Assembly (NCBI RefSeq): GCF_016806065.1
Contig: NZ_CP032405.1
Span: 3,934,001-3,998,000 of the forward strand
Source: Rhizobium rosettiformans
GTDB taxonomy: Bacteria; Pseudomonadota; Alphaproteobacteria; Rhizobiales; Rhizobiaceae
Length of the DNA: 64,000 nt
Reading direction: 5' to 3'
Position 1 is the stretch's first letter, and the number at the start of each line of letters is the position of its first letter. Under the pieces are notes generated by a model. That model had not been told where the DNA came from. It made no database searches and was given only the letters and a program-made list of their open reading frames with translations. This document shows, in pieces, positions 38,506 to 46,727 of the stretch. Both the position numbers and the translations under genes were made by a program.

Positions 38506-40154
38506 AGAGAACCGGCGGTGAACTGATCGTCGAGGCGCTGAAGGCCAACGGCGTCGAGCGCGTCTCGTGCGTTCCCGGCGAAAGCTATCTGGCCGTGCTC
38601 GACGCGCTGAAGGACAGCGGCATCGAAACGCTGGTCTGCCGCCAGGAAGGCGGAGCCGCAATGATGGCCGATACCTGGGGCCGCCTCACCGGCAAGCCCG
38701 GCATCTGCATGGTGACCCGTGGCCCTGGTGCGACCAACGCTTCTGCCGGCCTGCATGTCGCCAAGCAGGATTCGATCCCGATGATCCTCTTTATCGGCCA
38801 GATCGGTCGCGACATGAAGGAGCGCGAAGCCTTCCAGGAGGTCGAATACCGCCGCGCCTTCACCGAATTCGCCAAATGGGTCGGCGAGATCGACGACGCC
38901 CGCCGCATCCCGGAATTCGTTACACGCGCCTTTGCCGTCGCAACTTCTGGTCGCCCCGGCCCGGTCGTGCTGACGCTGCCGGAAGACATGCTGCTTGACG
39001 AAGTCGACGCGCCGGAAGCGAAGCCCTACACGCCCGTCGAGGCCCATCCCGGCCCAAGCCAGATCGCCGCCCTCGGCGAAATGTTGAAGACTGCCAAGCG
39101 CCCGATGGTTGTTCTCGGCGGCACCCGCTGGAGCGAAACCTCGGTCGCAGGCATCCAGACTTTTGCGGAAAGGTTCAAGCTGCCGGTCGGCTGCTCCTTC
39201 CGCCGCCAGATGCTCTTCGATCACCTGCACCCGTCTTATGCCGGCGACGTCGGCATTGGCATCAACCCAGCGCTGGCGAAGGAAGTGAAGGAGGCCGATC
39301 TCCTGATCCTGCTCGGCGGCCGCTTCTCGGAAATGCCCTCCTCCTCCTACACGCTGATGGACATCCCCTACCCGGCGCAAAAACTGGTCCACATCCACCC
39401 GGACCCGTCCGAACTCGGCCGCGTCTACCGCGCCGACCTCGCCATCTGTGCCGCACCTGAGGAATTCATCTACGCGCTTGTTTCGCTAGAGGCACCAGCC
39501 GCCCCTGTATGGGCCGAGCGCACGCAGACGATGCACGCCGCCTATCTCGCCTGGTCGACGCCGCCCAAGGCCGGCCCCGGCGCCGTGCAGATGGGGCCGA
39601 TCATGGAATGGATCGAAGCAAACACCCCGAAGGACGCAATCTTTACCAATGGCGCCGGCAACTATGCCACCTGGCTGCATCGCTTCCACCGCTTCCAGGC
39701 CTTCAACACCCAGGCCGCCCCGACCTCCGGCTCCATGGGCTATGGCCTTCCGGCAGCCGTCGCTGCCAAGCAACTCTTCCCTGAGCGTGAGGTCATCTGC
39801 TTTGCCGGAGACGGCTGTTTCATGATGCATGGCCAGGAGTTTGCCACCGCCATTCGCTACAACCTGCCGATCATCACGCTTGTCATCAATAACGGCATGT
39901 ATGGCACGATCCGCATGCACCAGGAGCGTGAATATCCGGGCCGCGTCAGCGCCACAGATCTGACCAACCCCGATTTCGCAGCTTTGGCCAAAGCCTATGG
40001 CGGCCACGGCGAAACCGTCGAAAAGACGGAGGATTTCGCCCCCGCCTTCCTGCGCGCCCGTGCAAGCGGACAGCCGGCGATCATCGAGATCAAGCTCGAT
40101 CCGGAGGCGATCACGCCGACAAGGACGCTGACTCAAATTCGCAACAAGGCCTGA
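38502..40154 (+). CDS. Thiamine-diphosphate enzyme, acetolactate synthase-like
   Basis: About 550 residues. The N-terminal Pyr domain has VPGESYLAVLDAL and the catalytic Glu in RQEGGAAMMAD (Glu49); the C-terminal domain has the ThDP/Mg motif GDGCFMMHGQEFATAIRYNLPIITLVINN (abbreviated by its first GDG and last NN). Length fits the ALS/decarboxylase family. It is not the housekeeping IlvB, since no IlvN small subunit is nearby. Coupled to the CoA-transferase, so it may decarboxylate or ligate an acyl-CoA or 2-oxo acid. A good terminator follows. Confidence 0.9.
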   Translation: MKRTGGELIVEALKANGVERVSCVPGESYLAVLDALKDSGIETLVCRQEGGAAMMADTWGRLTGKPGICMVTRGPGATNASAGLHVAKQDSIPMILFIGQIGRDMKEREAFQEVEYRRAFTEFAKWVGEIDDARRIPEFVTRAFAVATSGRPGPVVLTLPEDMLLDEVDAPEAKPYTPVEAHPGPSQIAALGEMLKTAKRPMVVLGGTRWSETSVAGIQTFAERFKLPVGCSFRRQMLFDHLHPSYAGDVGIGINPALAKEVKEADLLILLGGRFSEMPSSSYTLMDIPYPAQKLVHIHPDPSELGRVYRADLAICAAPEEFIYALVSLEAPAAPVWAERTQTMHAAYLAWSTPPKAGPGAVQMGPIMEWIEANTPKDAIFTNGAGNYATWLHRFHRFQAFNTQAAPTSGSMGYGLPAAVAAKQLFPEREVICFAGDGCFMMHGQEFATAIRYNLPIITLVINNGMYGTIRMHQEREYPGRVSATDLTNPDFAALAKAYGGHGETVEKTEDFAPAFLRARASGQPAIIEIKLDPEAITPTRTLTQIRNKA

Positions 40155-40175
40155 CAGGCCGTTGAATCAAAACAG

Positions 40176-40203
40176 AATGGCCGGCTCATCCCCGGCCATT
40201 TTT
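40176..40203 (+). terminator. Rho-independent terminator after the ThDP gene
   Basis: AATGGCCGG, 7-nt loop, CCGGCCATT, then TTT (five T in all including the stem end), 22 bp past the stop. Confidence 0.88.
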
Positions 40204-40239
40204 GTGTTTGCGCAGAGGTCTCCGCGCAACAAGGGGCAA

Positions 40240-40824
40240 TCACGATGGCCGTGTCGACGAACTACGTTTGATCGCCGTCGGCGGTCGTTTGTAGACCTCC
40301 TGAAAAACGGCATTGAACCGCCTGACGCTTCCAAAACCCGCCTGCAACGCAATCTCGGTGATCGGCATATCCGTGCCGGTCAGCAAGCGCTTGGCGCGTT
40401 GCACCCGCGCCGTTTTCGCCACCTGGAGCGGGCTTGCGCCGAGATGCTTCTGAAACAGCCGCGAGAGATGCCGCCCGCCGACCCCGACGCGGGCCGCAAG
40501 CGCCTCCACGGTCGCATCCGGCGCATCGAGTGCGCCTTCGTCGCGGATCAGTCTTGCTGCCCTTTCCACGATTGCCGCACTGCCCTTCCATGCTGGACTG
40601 AAAGGCGCCGTTTCCGGACGGCAGCGCAGACAAGGCCGATAGCCGGCAAGTTCGGCCGCTGCCGCACTCGGGAGGAACTCGATATTGCAGCGAAAGGGCT
40701 GGCGCACCGGACAGACGCAGCGGCAATAGATCCCGGTTGTTCGAACGCCAATGAAGAATCGGCCGTCAAACTGCGGATCACGCGCAAGCCATGCCTGCTC
40801 ACATTGGTGGATATCCAAGCTCAT
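40240..40824 (-). CDS. Ada-type methylphosphotriester sensor with AraC HTH; lacks a glycosylase domain
   Basis: 194 residues. The N-terminal Ada zinc domain (about 8-72) has ligands Cys34, Cys38, Cys65 and Cys68 in YCRCVCP and GYRPCLRCRPE; the first is the methyl acceptor in Ada. Two extra cysteines, Cys36 and Cys46, replace residues usually Pro/Ser and Lys/other. An AraC helix-turn-helix domain (about 85-185) follows with VGVGGRHLSRLFQKHLG and GFGSVRRFNAVFQEVYKRPP. In many Proteobacteria this same head is fused to an AlkA DNA glycosylase; here the protein stops right after the HTH. Likely a methylation-damage regulator (AdaA-like). Confidence 0.85.
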   Translation of the reverse strand: MSLDIHQCEQAWLARDPQFDGRFFIGVRTTGIYCRCVCPVRQPFRCNIEFLPSAAAAELAGYRPCLRCRPETAPFSPAWKGSAAIVERAARLIRDEGALDAPDATVEALAARVGVGGRHLSRLFQKHLGASPLQVAKTARVQRAKRLLTGTDMPITEIALQAGFGSVRRFNAVFQEVYKRPPTAIKRSSSTRPS

Positions 40825-40939
40825 GATGCGAGATTACACCAGCGTTCGGAGCGTCAAAAGGACAGAGTCCGAATCCGGCGAGCAAACCTTGGCCCGGCGG
40901 GCCACACATGGCCAACCGATCCACGACGGAACCTTTCGG

Positions 40940-41884
40940 ATGCAGCAGAACCAATCCATGAGCCTTACCGGCTGGGCTCTACTCTTGGCACTGTCCGTTC
41001 TGTGGGGCGGCTCCTTCTTCTTTTCCAAAGTCGCTCTCTCTGAGCTTCCGCCGCTCACGGTGGTCCTGGCCCGCGTGGCGATCGCGACATTGGCTCTGCT
41101 TGTCTATTTGCGCATCCGCCGCCAGCCCATCCCCACAGACGCGGCCACCTGGACTGCCTTCTTCGGCATGGGGCTCCTCAACAACCTCATACCCTTCACG
41201 CTTCTATCCTGAGGGCAGACCCAGATTGCCAGCGGTCTGGCCTCGATCCTCAACGCGACCACGCCGATCTTCTCCATCCTCGTCGCGCATTTTCTGACAG
41301 CAGACGAAGGCATGACTCGCAACAAGCTCGTGGGCATCGCGCTTGAATTTTCGGGTGTGGCGGTACTGATGGCCGGAAACGGCGTAAAGACCGAGGGCAT
41401 TCCGCTTATGCCCGTCCTCGCCTGCCTCGGTGCGGCCCTGTCCTATGGCTTTGCCAGTGTCTTCGGGCGGCGCTTCCGGCGCATGGGCATCTCGCCGGCC
41501 ACCAGTGCATTCGGCCAGGTGTTGGCGACAACGCTGCTGATGATACCCGTAGTTACGCTGATCGACATGCCCTGGCATCTGCCAATGCCGGGAGTGACCA
41601 CCATCGCAGCACTTCTTGGCCTAGGGCTGCTCTCCACGGCGCTCGCCTATATCCTGTTCTTCCACATCCTCTCGGTCGGCGGCGCGATCAACAGCTCCCT
41701 TGTTACGTTGCTGATCCCGGTCAGCGCTATCCTGCTTGGCTATCTGTTCCTCGGCGAAATACTGGCATCCAACCATTTTGCCGGCATGGTCCTCATAGCG
41801 CTTGGACTGCTCTCGATAGACGGACGCCTGTATCGCTGGCTTCTTGGCCGGCGACGCAAGTCCGGCACGACCGCGAAACCGTGA
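40940..41884 (+). pseudogene. EamA-family transporter interrupted by an in-frame TGA
   Basis: The frame starts at ATG 40940 and stops at TGA 41210-41212, then continues in the same frame without other stops to 41884, giving about 314 residues if read through. Around the stop the protein reads NNLIPFTLLS-stop-GQTQIASGLASILNATTPIF; EamA relatives have Trp there, so one TGG-to-TGA change explains it. Both EamA repeats (about ten hydrophobic segments) are otherwise intact. Either a recent nonsense allele, a sequencing error or readthrough. The broken first part (about 90 residues, three segments) would not transport. Confidence 0.88.
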
Positions 41885-41913
41885 ACCCGGAGCAAGCGCT
41901 TGAGAAAACAACA

Positions 41914-41941
41914 AAAAGGCCGGGATCGCTCCCGGCCTTTT
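41914..41941. terminator. Bidirectional terminator between the EamA pseudogene and ridA
   Basis: AAAAGGCCGGGA, loop TCGC, TCCCGGCCTTTT: a 12-bp stem with A-tract and T-tract built in, suited to both convergent genes. Confidence 0.9.
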
Positions 41942-41966
41942 GCATTCCAGACATTGCCCTGAAAGA

Positions 41967-42308
41967 TCAGACAGCAGCCGTGACGATGAATTCGACCAGA
42001 TAGTCCGGGGTCGCAAGCGGCGCACCGCTTGTTGCGCGGGCCGGCGGGTTGGCCGGGTCGATCCAGGCTTCCCAGACGGCGTTCATTTCGCCGAAGGTCG
42101 ACATGTCCGAGAGATAGATGATCGTCTGCAGGATCTTCGACTTGTCCGAACCGGCGGCAGCCAGCAGGCGGTCGACCTCGGCGAGTGCCGACTTCGACTG
42201 CTCGGCAACGGTCGAGCCTTCGCCAACCTGGCCGGCGAGATAGACGGTGTTGCCGTGAACGACGGCGCCGCTCATGCGCTTGCCGGGCTCGATACGCTTG
42301 ATGCTCAT
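41967..42308 (-). CDS. RidA family enamine/imine deaminase
   Basis: 113 residues, the family length. It hydrolyses reactive enamine/imine intermediates released by PLP enzymes. Features are GNTVYLAGQVGE (about 19-30), the basic/proline loop near ANPPARATSGAPLATPDYLVEFIVTAAV, in which the Arg of PARATS is the conserved substrate-carboxylate ligand. ATG at 42308 with AGGAG upstream; the open frame continues far upstream over the next gene but is not used. 82 bp downstream of a DUF442 gene on the same strand. Confidence 0.92.
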   Translation of the reverse strand: MSIKRIEPGKRMSGAVVHGNTVYLAGQVGEGSTVAEQSKSALAEVDRLLAAAGSDKSKILQTIIYLSDMSTFGEMNAVWEAWIDPANPPARATSGAPLATPDYLVEFIVTAAV

Positions 42309-42390
42309 GGGGATACTCCTGCTTGAGACTGGTGAACGAAGACAGACGGCCGGAACGAGATCGTCCGGCCGCAAAAACGGAAACGGGAAA

Positions 42391-42729
42391 TCAGCCGCGC
42401 TGGCGCTGCGCGTGTTCGTAGGTCGCCGTCGAGCGGGCGCCGGAACGGCAATAGCCGAGCATCGGGCGCTCGAACTCTTCAAGCGCATCGACCATGTCGG
42501 CGACGGCGTCAGGCGTGACACCCATTGGCCCGACGGGCACATGCTTGATCTTGAGGCCCAGTTCTTCGGCGCGTTTGGCAACGGCTGCGAATTCCGGCTG
42601 GCCGAACTCCTCGCCATCGGGGCGATGGCAAACGATGGACTTGAAGCCCAGCGCCTTGATCTCATCGACCTCGTCGACCGTGATCTGGCCGCTGACCGAA
42701 TATTCCTCGTTGATCTCACGGATGTTCAT
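42391..42729 (-). CDS. DUF442 / TIGR01244 phosphatase-like protein
   Basis: 112 residues. A cysteine-phosphatase P-loop, GYCRSGARSTATY (about 92-104), has the CxxGxR arrangement of dual-specificity phosphatases. SVSGQITVDEVDEIKALGFKSIVCHRPDGEE at the N-terminus is the hallmark of the family, which is also found fused to metallo-beta-lactamase-like (Blh) persulfide dioxygenases. A role in sulfide/thiol metabolism or as a protein phosphatase is possible; the Blh partner is not in the window. Upstream of ridA, likely in one transcript. Confidence 0.85.
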   Translation of the reverse strand: MNIREINEEYSVSGQITVDEVDEIKALGFKSIVCHRPDGEEFGQPEFAAVAKRAEELGLKIKHVPVGPMGVTPDAVADMVDALEEFERPMLGYCRSGARSTATYEHAQRQRG

Positions 42730-42815
42730 CGGGGCTCCTCGTCAGTTTCCTTGGGGCCAAACATCTACGACGGGCGTTCCTGAGCGTCAATCGCGGGGGG
42801 ATAACCGATCGGTAT

Positions 42816-43643
42816 TCAGACGAAGGAAAATGCAAACCCATAGTCGCGGCTTTCGCCCGGCTGCAGGATGTTGAATTCGCCGGCGGCCTCGAGCTCGGCA
42901 CGCCCGACCCAGCGATGCGACACGGGCTCGATGCCGAGCACATGCGCAGGCGCCTTCTGGTTTCGCCACACCTGCAGATGCGGCAGCGTATCGGTTCGAA
43001 AGCGGACCTTCAGCCGCTTGCCGCCAATCGCGGCGATCGGTCCCAGACGCAGTTCCGCCCAGCCGCCATGGCCCGCGGGCACGCAGAAGATGCCACCCTC
43101 CGCTTCGCCGAAGGTCCAAGGAAAGCCGCCGCCGTCAAGCATCGCCCCTTCGAGCTGCGTTTCGTCGTCGAAGTGCTTGGCGCCCAGGTTTATGTGATAC
43201 ATCAGAAAGGTCGGAAAGGCGGTTTCGCCGACATTCACGACTGTATCGGAAAGCTGCACCTCGCCGCTCTCCGCTTTCAGCCGCCATTGCCGCCGCAAAT
43301 GCGCATGGCCGCCAGCCGCAAGCGTCACATCGACCACGGCCCGCGCAACGAGATCCTCCCCCTCGACCGTCATCTCGATCGAATGCGCCTGGCTGGCGGA
43401 GAATGAGCCGTGCAGAGGAAAGTGCCGGTCCGTGCCCGCGATCGGCTCTCGATGACGGATATGGTCGGGACCGCAGGTGAACAGGAACCCTTCCAGGGAA
43501 TGATCGATTCGCGGATCGCCGTCATCGGGGATCGCCCGGCCGGGTGACAGATCGACGCCCTCGACGACGCAGGAGCCGATATCGAATACCGAGCTCTCGT
43601 CGAGCGCCAGACGCGGTCCCTTGGGACCGGAAAAAGTGATCAT
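42816..43643 (-). CDS. DUF4432 protein, aldose-epimerase-like fold
   Basis: 275 residues, no signal. DLSPGRAIPDDGDPR, HREPIAGTDRHFPLHGSFSA and LMYHINLGAKHFDDE match DUF4432, a family with a galactose-mutarotase-like beta-sandwich. The His residues in FPLHGS and MYHINLG are where mutarotases place catalytic or sugar-binding histidines. Sugar modification is plausible, substrate unknown. Its ATG overlaps the stop of the upstream marR gene (ATGA), so the regulator probably controls this enzyme. Confidence 0.8.
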   Translation of the reverse strand: MITFSGPKGPRLALDESSVFDIGSCVVEGVDLSPGRAIPDDGDPRIDHSLEGFLFTCGPDHIRHREPIAGTDRHFPLHGSFSASQAHSIEMTVEGEDLVARAVVDVTLAAGGHAHLRRQWRLKAESGEVQLSDTVVNVGETAFPTFLMYHINLGAKHFDDETQLEGAMLDGGGFPWTFGEAEGGIFCVPAGHGGWAELRLGPIAAIGGKRLKVRFRTDTLPHLQVWRNQKAPAHVLGIEPVSHRWVGRAELEAAGEFNILQPGESRDYGFAFSFV

Positions 43644-44122
43644 GCAAGAGGTTCCTCGGCCTGCCGATGCGGAGCCCTGAGGTGACCGGTGGAAATGAGA
43701 TCCTCCAAGCCGACGAGCCCGCTGTCGAGCGAGGAGAGATAGGCGATGTTGACGCTGCGCTCAAGCCACCGCTGGAAGGCACCCGCTTCGTCGGCAAGGC
43801 GCTCGAACCTGTGCTGCCCCTTCTGCGTTAGAGACAGAAGTTCAAAGCGCCGGTCCGATCGATCCTTCTTGCGAATGAGATAACCCTTGTCCTCCAGCAC
43901 TTTCACGGCACGGCTGATTTTGGTCTTGGACAGACCCGAATGGGAGGAGATGGCCTTCGCCGTCGTCGGCGTGTGTTCACCCAGCGACCAGAGAACCTGC
44001 CATTCGGACCAGGACAGCTCGTCTTCCGGGCCGCAGAATTGCGTGAAGCCGTGGTCAACGCTTTCGGCCACGCGCAAAAGCCGGAAGGGCATGAATGCCT
44101 CCATCCTCAGTCTATCCTGCAT
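43640..44122 (-). CDS. MarR-family transcriptional regulator
   Basis: 160 residues with the winged-helix MarR fold: LSWSEWQVLWSLGEHTPTTAKAISSHSGLSKTKISRAVKVLEDKGYLIRKKDRSDRRFELLSLTQKG, where the recognition helix is SKTKISRAVKVLE and DRSDRR is the wing. ATG at 44122 with GGGGGATA immediately upstream. Coupled to the DUF4432 gene. The 157-bp space to the divergent L,D-transpeptidase gene likely holds its operator, but no clear palindrome was recognised. Confidence 0.92.
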   Translation of the reverse strand: MQDRLRMEAFMPFRLLRVAESVDHGFTQFCGPEDELSWSEWQVLWSLGEHTPTTAKAISSHSGLSKTKISRAVKVLEDKGYLIRKKDRSDRRFELLSLTQKGQHRFERLADEAGAFQRWLERSVNIAYLSSLDSGLVGLEDLISTGHLRAPHRQAEEPLA

Positions 44123-44279
44123 TATCCCCCCTCAACCCGGCACTGCGACCCTGCATCCAGCCCGGTTATCTCTTCCGCCCCCACAGCGAGTTAACTCTCA
44201 ATTCATTATGAATTCACCTTTTCCACATTAGTGTCAAATTTATCGCGTTTGTCGCCGGCTCAGACGAGGAAACCGAATC

Positions 44280-45629
44280 GTGTTCGACTTCAGGAAATCT
44301 AGCTTGATACTTGCGGTTTTGGCCGCCGCCTCCCTCACCTCGGTGAGCACTGCATCGGCACAATCGGTGTATGACGATCGCCACTCCCAGATGCTGCTCG
44401 TCTCGCCGGAAGGCGATATCCTCGACTATGTCCCGGAGGTCGGCGAAGTCATGATCAGCCGCGACCGGATGGGCCGCACTGTGCTGATTGACCGCAGAGG
44501 CAATCTCGTCGCGACTGAGATCCCGGCTGAAAGCTATTATCCTCCTCGCCAGCGGGGTGGAAACCGTGGCCTGCCCGGCGTCTACGATCCCTATGCCGAG
44601 CCGGCGCCGCGAGGCTGGGACGACGACGTCACGACCGCCTCCATTCCCGACATCGACCCGCGTGACAGTCTGCCACTCGAGGGCATGCCCCAGGACATGC
44701 CGTATGGCGGCCCGGACCTTCCCGCACCCGCCGACACAGCCCCGGCACGCACGGTGACGCCGGAAATCCCGGTCAAGAGCAATCTGTCCCGCCTGGAGAT
44801 CACCGCCCTGCAGGTGTTCCTCGACCGCGAAGGCATTTCGCCCGGCGTCATCGACGGCAAGATGGGCCAGAACGTCAACAAGGCGATCGTCGCCTGGGAG
44901 CAGATGACCGGCGAGACACTCGACCCGAACAATGCCGATGACATCCTGGAACGCCTGCGCCTCTCCGGCGGCCTGGCGATCAAGAGCTATACGATCACTG
45001 CCGGCGATGCGGCCGGCCCGTTCGTTGCGTCGATCCCCGACGACTACGCCCACAAGGCACAGCTTCCGGCCATGTCCTACACCTCGACGGCCGAGATGCT
45101 CGCCGAGCGCTTCCACATGGACGAGGGCTATCTGCGCGAACTCAACCCCGGCGTCGATTTTTCGATCCCGGGCACGACGATCAAGGTGGTCGAGCCCGGC
45201 CCGTACAAGAAAGGCAACGTCACACGCATCGTCGCCAACAAGGGCCTGAAGCAGGTCTTTGCCTATGGCGAAGATGGCGGCCTCATTGCCGCCTATCCGG
45301 CCAGCATCGGCTCCGCAGACACCCCTTCCCCGTCCGGCACGGTCACGATCGAAAGAATCGCTCTCAATCCGGGCTACACCTACAATCCGAAGATCAATTT
45401 CCAGCAGGGCAACAACACCCAGATCCTGCAGATCCCGCCTGGCCCGAACGGCCCTGTCGGAACGGTCTGGCTGGCGCTCTCCAAGCCCACCTACGGCATT
45501 CACGGCACGCCCGAGCCTTCCAAGATCGGCCGCACCCAGAGCCATGGCTGTATTCGCCTGACCAACTGGGACGCCACGGAACTGGCCAAGATGGTGAAGC
45601 CGGGCGTAACGGTGGAATTTGTCGAGTAA
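44280..45629 (+). CDS. L,D-transpeptidase (YkuD) with PG-binding and LysM-like modules
   Basis: 449 residues with a signal peptide (about 1-27, ASA), GTG start with GAGG upstream. A Pro/Asp-rich spacer (80-160) is followed by a peptidoglycan-binding helix bundle (about 170-215), a LysM-like repeat (about 255-305) and a YkuD domain (about 315-449). The catalytic motif is HGTPEPSKIGRTQSHGCIRLTNWD, with Cys in SHGCIRL. It makes 3-3 cross-links or attaches proteins to peptidoglycan; Rhizobiales rely heavily on such enzymes for polar growth. Monocistronic with a strong terminator. Confidence 0.93.
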   Translation: MFDFRKSSLILAVLAAASLTSVSTASAQSVYDDRHSQMLLVSPEGDILDYVPEVGEVMISRDRMGRTVLIDRRGNLVATEIPAESYYPPRQRGGNRGLPGVYDPYAEPAPRGWDDDVTTASIPDIDPRDSLPLEGMPQDMPYGGPDLPAPADTAPARTVTPEIPVKSNLSRLEITALQVFLDREGISPGVIDGKMGQNVNKAIVAWEQMTGETLDPNNADDILERLRLSGGLAIKSYTITAGDAAGPFVASIPDDYAHKAQLPAMSYTSTAEMLAERFHMDEGYLRELNPGVDFSIPGTTIKVVEPGPYKKGNVTRIVANKGLKQVFAYGEDGGLIAAYPASIGSADTPSPSGTVTIERIALNPGYTYNPKINFQQGNNTQILQIPPGPNGPVGTVWLALSKPTYGIHGTPEPSKIGRTQSHGCIRLTNWDATELAKMVKPGVTVEFVE

Positions 45630-45681
45630 GGCGCCAAGCCTTCGAGACGCGCTTGCGCAATGACAGACTCAGATCTGAATA

Positions 45682-45721
45682 CGAAGAGACCGCCGGCAGC
45701 ACCGGCGGTCTCTTCGTTTTT
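45682..45721. terminator. Strong terminator after the L,D-transpeptidase gene
   Basis: A 15-bp perfect stem (CGAAGAGACCGCCGG with its complement), loop CAGCA, then TTTTT. It sits 22 bp before the stop of the convergent parA-like gene. Confidence 0.93.
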
Positions 45722-45742
45722 GGAGTTTTGGACGCGAACGGC

Positions 45743-46462
45743 TCAGGCGGCGGAACGAACCAGACGGAACAGACGGCGCGGCTCGCTGGAGCGGATCACC
45801 TTGACCGGCAGCAGGCGCATGACCTCGGTGGCGAAGGCCTTGGCATTGTCCTGAGCCTTGTCGAGATTGCTGATCTTCGCCGTATCCATCGAATACAGCG
45901 TGCCACCACAGTCGAAGATCTCGCGATAGGCGCTGCGCTCGGCAATCGGCGTGTTGATGACATTGACGCCGCGGGCAGCCAGCAGCCCCTTGATGGTCAG
46001 AAGCGCGCGCGTCGTCACCATGGAGGTGACGCGTGTGAGAACGACCGAATGCGGAATGACGAGGTTGCCCGCATCTTCCATCAGCTTGATCAGGTCGAGG
46101 ATCTGGGCGCCACCCTTGGCATCCATGGCGCAGCCCTGGACCGGGATCATCACGTGATCGGAGAGACCGATCGCGGTTGTTACCATGGCATCACGCGCAC
46201 CGGCCAGATCCATGATGATGTAGTCGTTGCTGCGCGACAGCTCGCGGATATGGCCCTGGACGGAAGCGACCGTAACCTCGGAGACCACCTCGATGTTGCG
46301 CTGCGGACCCGAGATCTCGTGCCACTGGGTGATCCAGCGCTGCGGATCGGCATCAAGGATGGCGACGCGATATCCTTGATGGGCCAGCTCGGTGGCGAGT
46401 AGAAGGGCTGCGGTGGTCTTGCCGGCACCACCCTTGGCATTGGCAAAAGAAATGACTGGCAT
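45743..46462 (-). CDS. Orphan ParA-family ATPase (VirC1/MinD-like)
   Basis: About 239 residues. The deviant Walker A is AKGGAGKTT (9-17), with DADPQRWITQW as the A' motif and YIIMDLAGARDAMVTTAI as Walker B region. MPVISFANAKGGAGKTTAALLLATELA is close to ParA proteins of the VirC1/orphan type. No ParB gene or parS-like repeats are adjacent, so it is not a chromosome-partition pair. Such orphans position cargo at poles or on the nucleoid. Start at ATG 46462; the frame extends 29 codons upstream unsupported. Confidence 0.88.
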   Translation of the reverse strand: MPVISFANAKGGAGKTTAALLLATELAHQGYRVAILDADPQRWITQWHEISGPQRNIEVVSEVTVASVQGHIRELSRSNDYIIMDLAGARDAMVTTAIGLSDHVMIPVQGCAMDAKGGAQILDLIKLMEDAGNLVIPHSVVLTRVTSMVTTRALLTIKGLLAARGVNVINTPIAERSAYREIFDCGGTLYSMDTAKISNLDKAQDNAKAFATEVMRLLPVKVIRSSEPRRLFRLVRSAA

Positions 46463-46677
46463 GCTGTTTCCTTGGGAGGTCGGATCCGAGCGGCTCATCG
46501 CTCTTTGGCAACCTGCGTCATCGGCGCCACATGCATCATCATGGCCCAAACATGGTTAACAAACTGGAAACGAGCACCAGCTCCCCCTCCCCCTTAATGG
46601 GGAGAAGCGACGGAAAACCCTAGTATATTCGCAGATAGGAATGGGCAGGCAGAAGCTCGGCCCGACAGAATGACTCG

Positions 46678-46708
46678 AAAGGCCCCGGCACAACATGCCG
46701 GGACCTTT
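46678..46708 (-). terminator. Terminator at the end of the TRAP/GS/ADH operon
   Basis: Stem AAAGGTCCCGGCA / TGCCGGGGCCTTT with one mismatch, loop TGTTG on the minus strand, ending in TTT, 19 bp past the iron-ADH stop. Confidence 0.75.
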
Positions 46709-46727
46709 CAGCGAGCGGCGCTTGAGA

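Noticed and set aside
45743..46462. ParA-like gene as part of a repABC plasmid replicon
   Set aside because: No repB/repC, no antisense RNA or parS palindromes nearby; the gene sits among chromosomal housekeeping genes.
46581..46615. CTCCCCCTCCCCC...GGGGAGAAG as a second RIME element
   Set aside because: Only a short degenerate piece resembles the unit at 63235; no outer repeats or paired stems.
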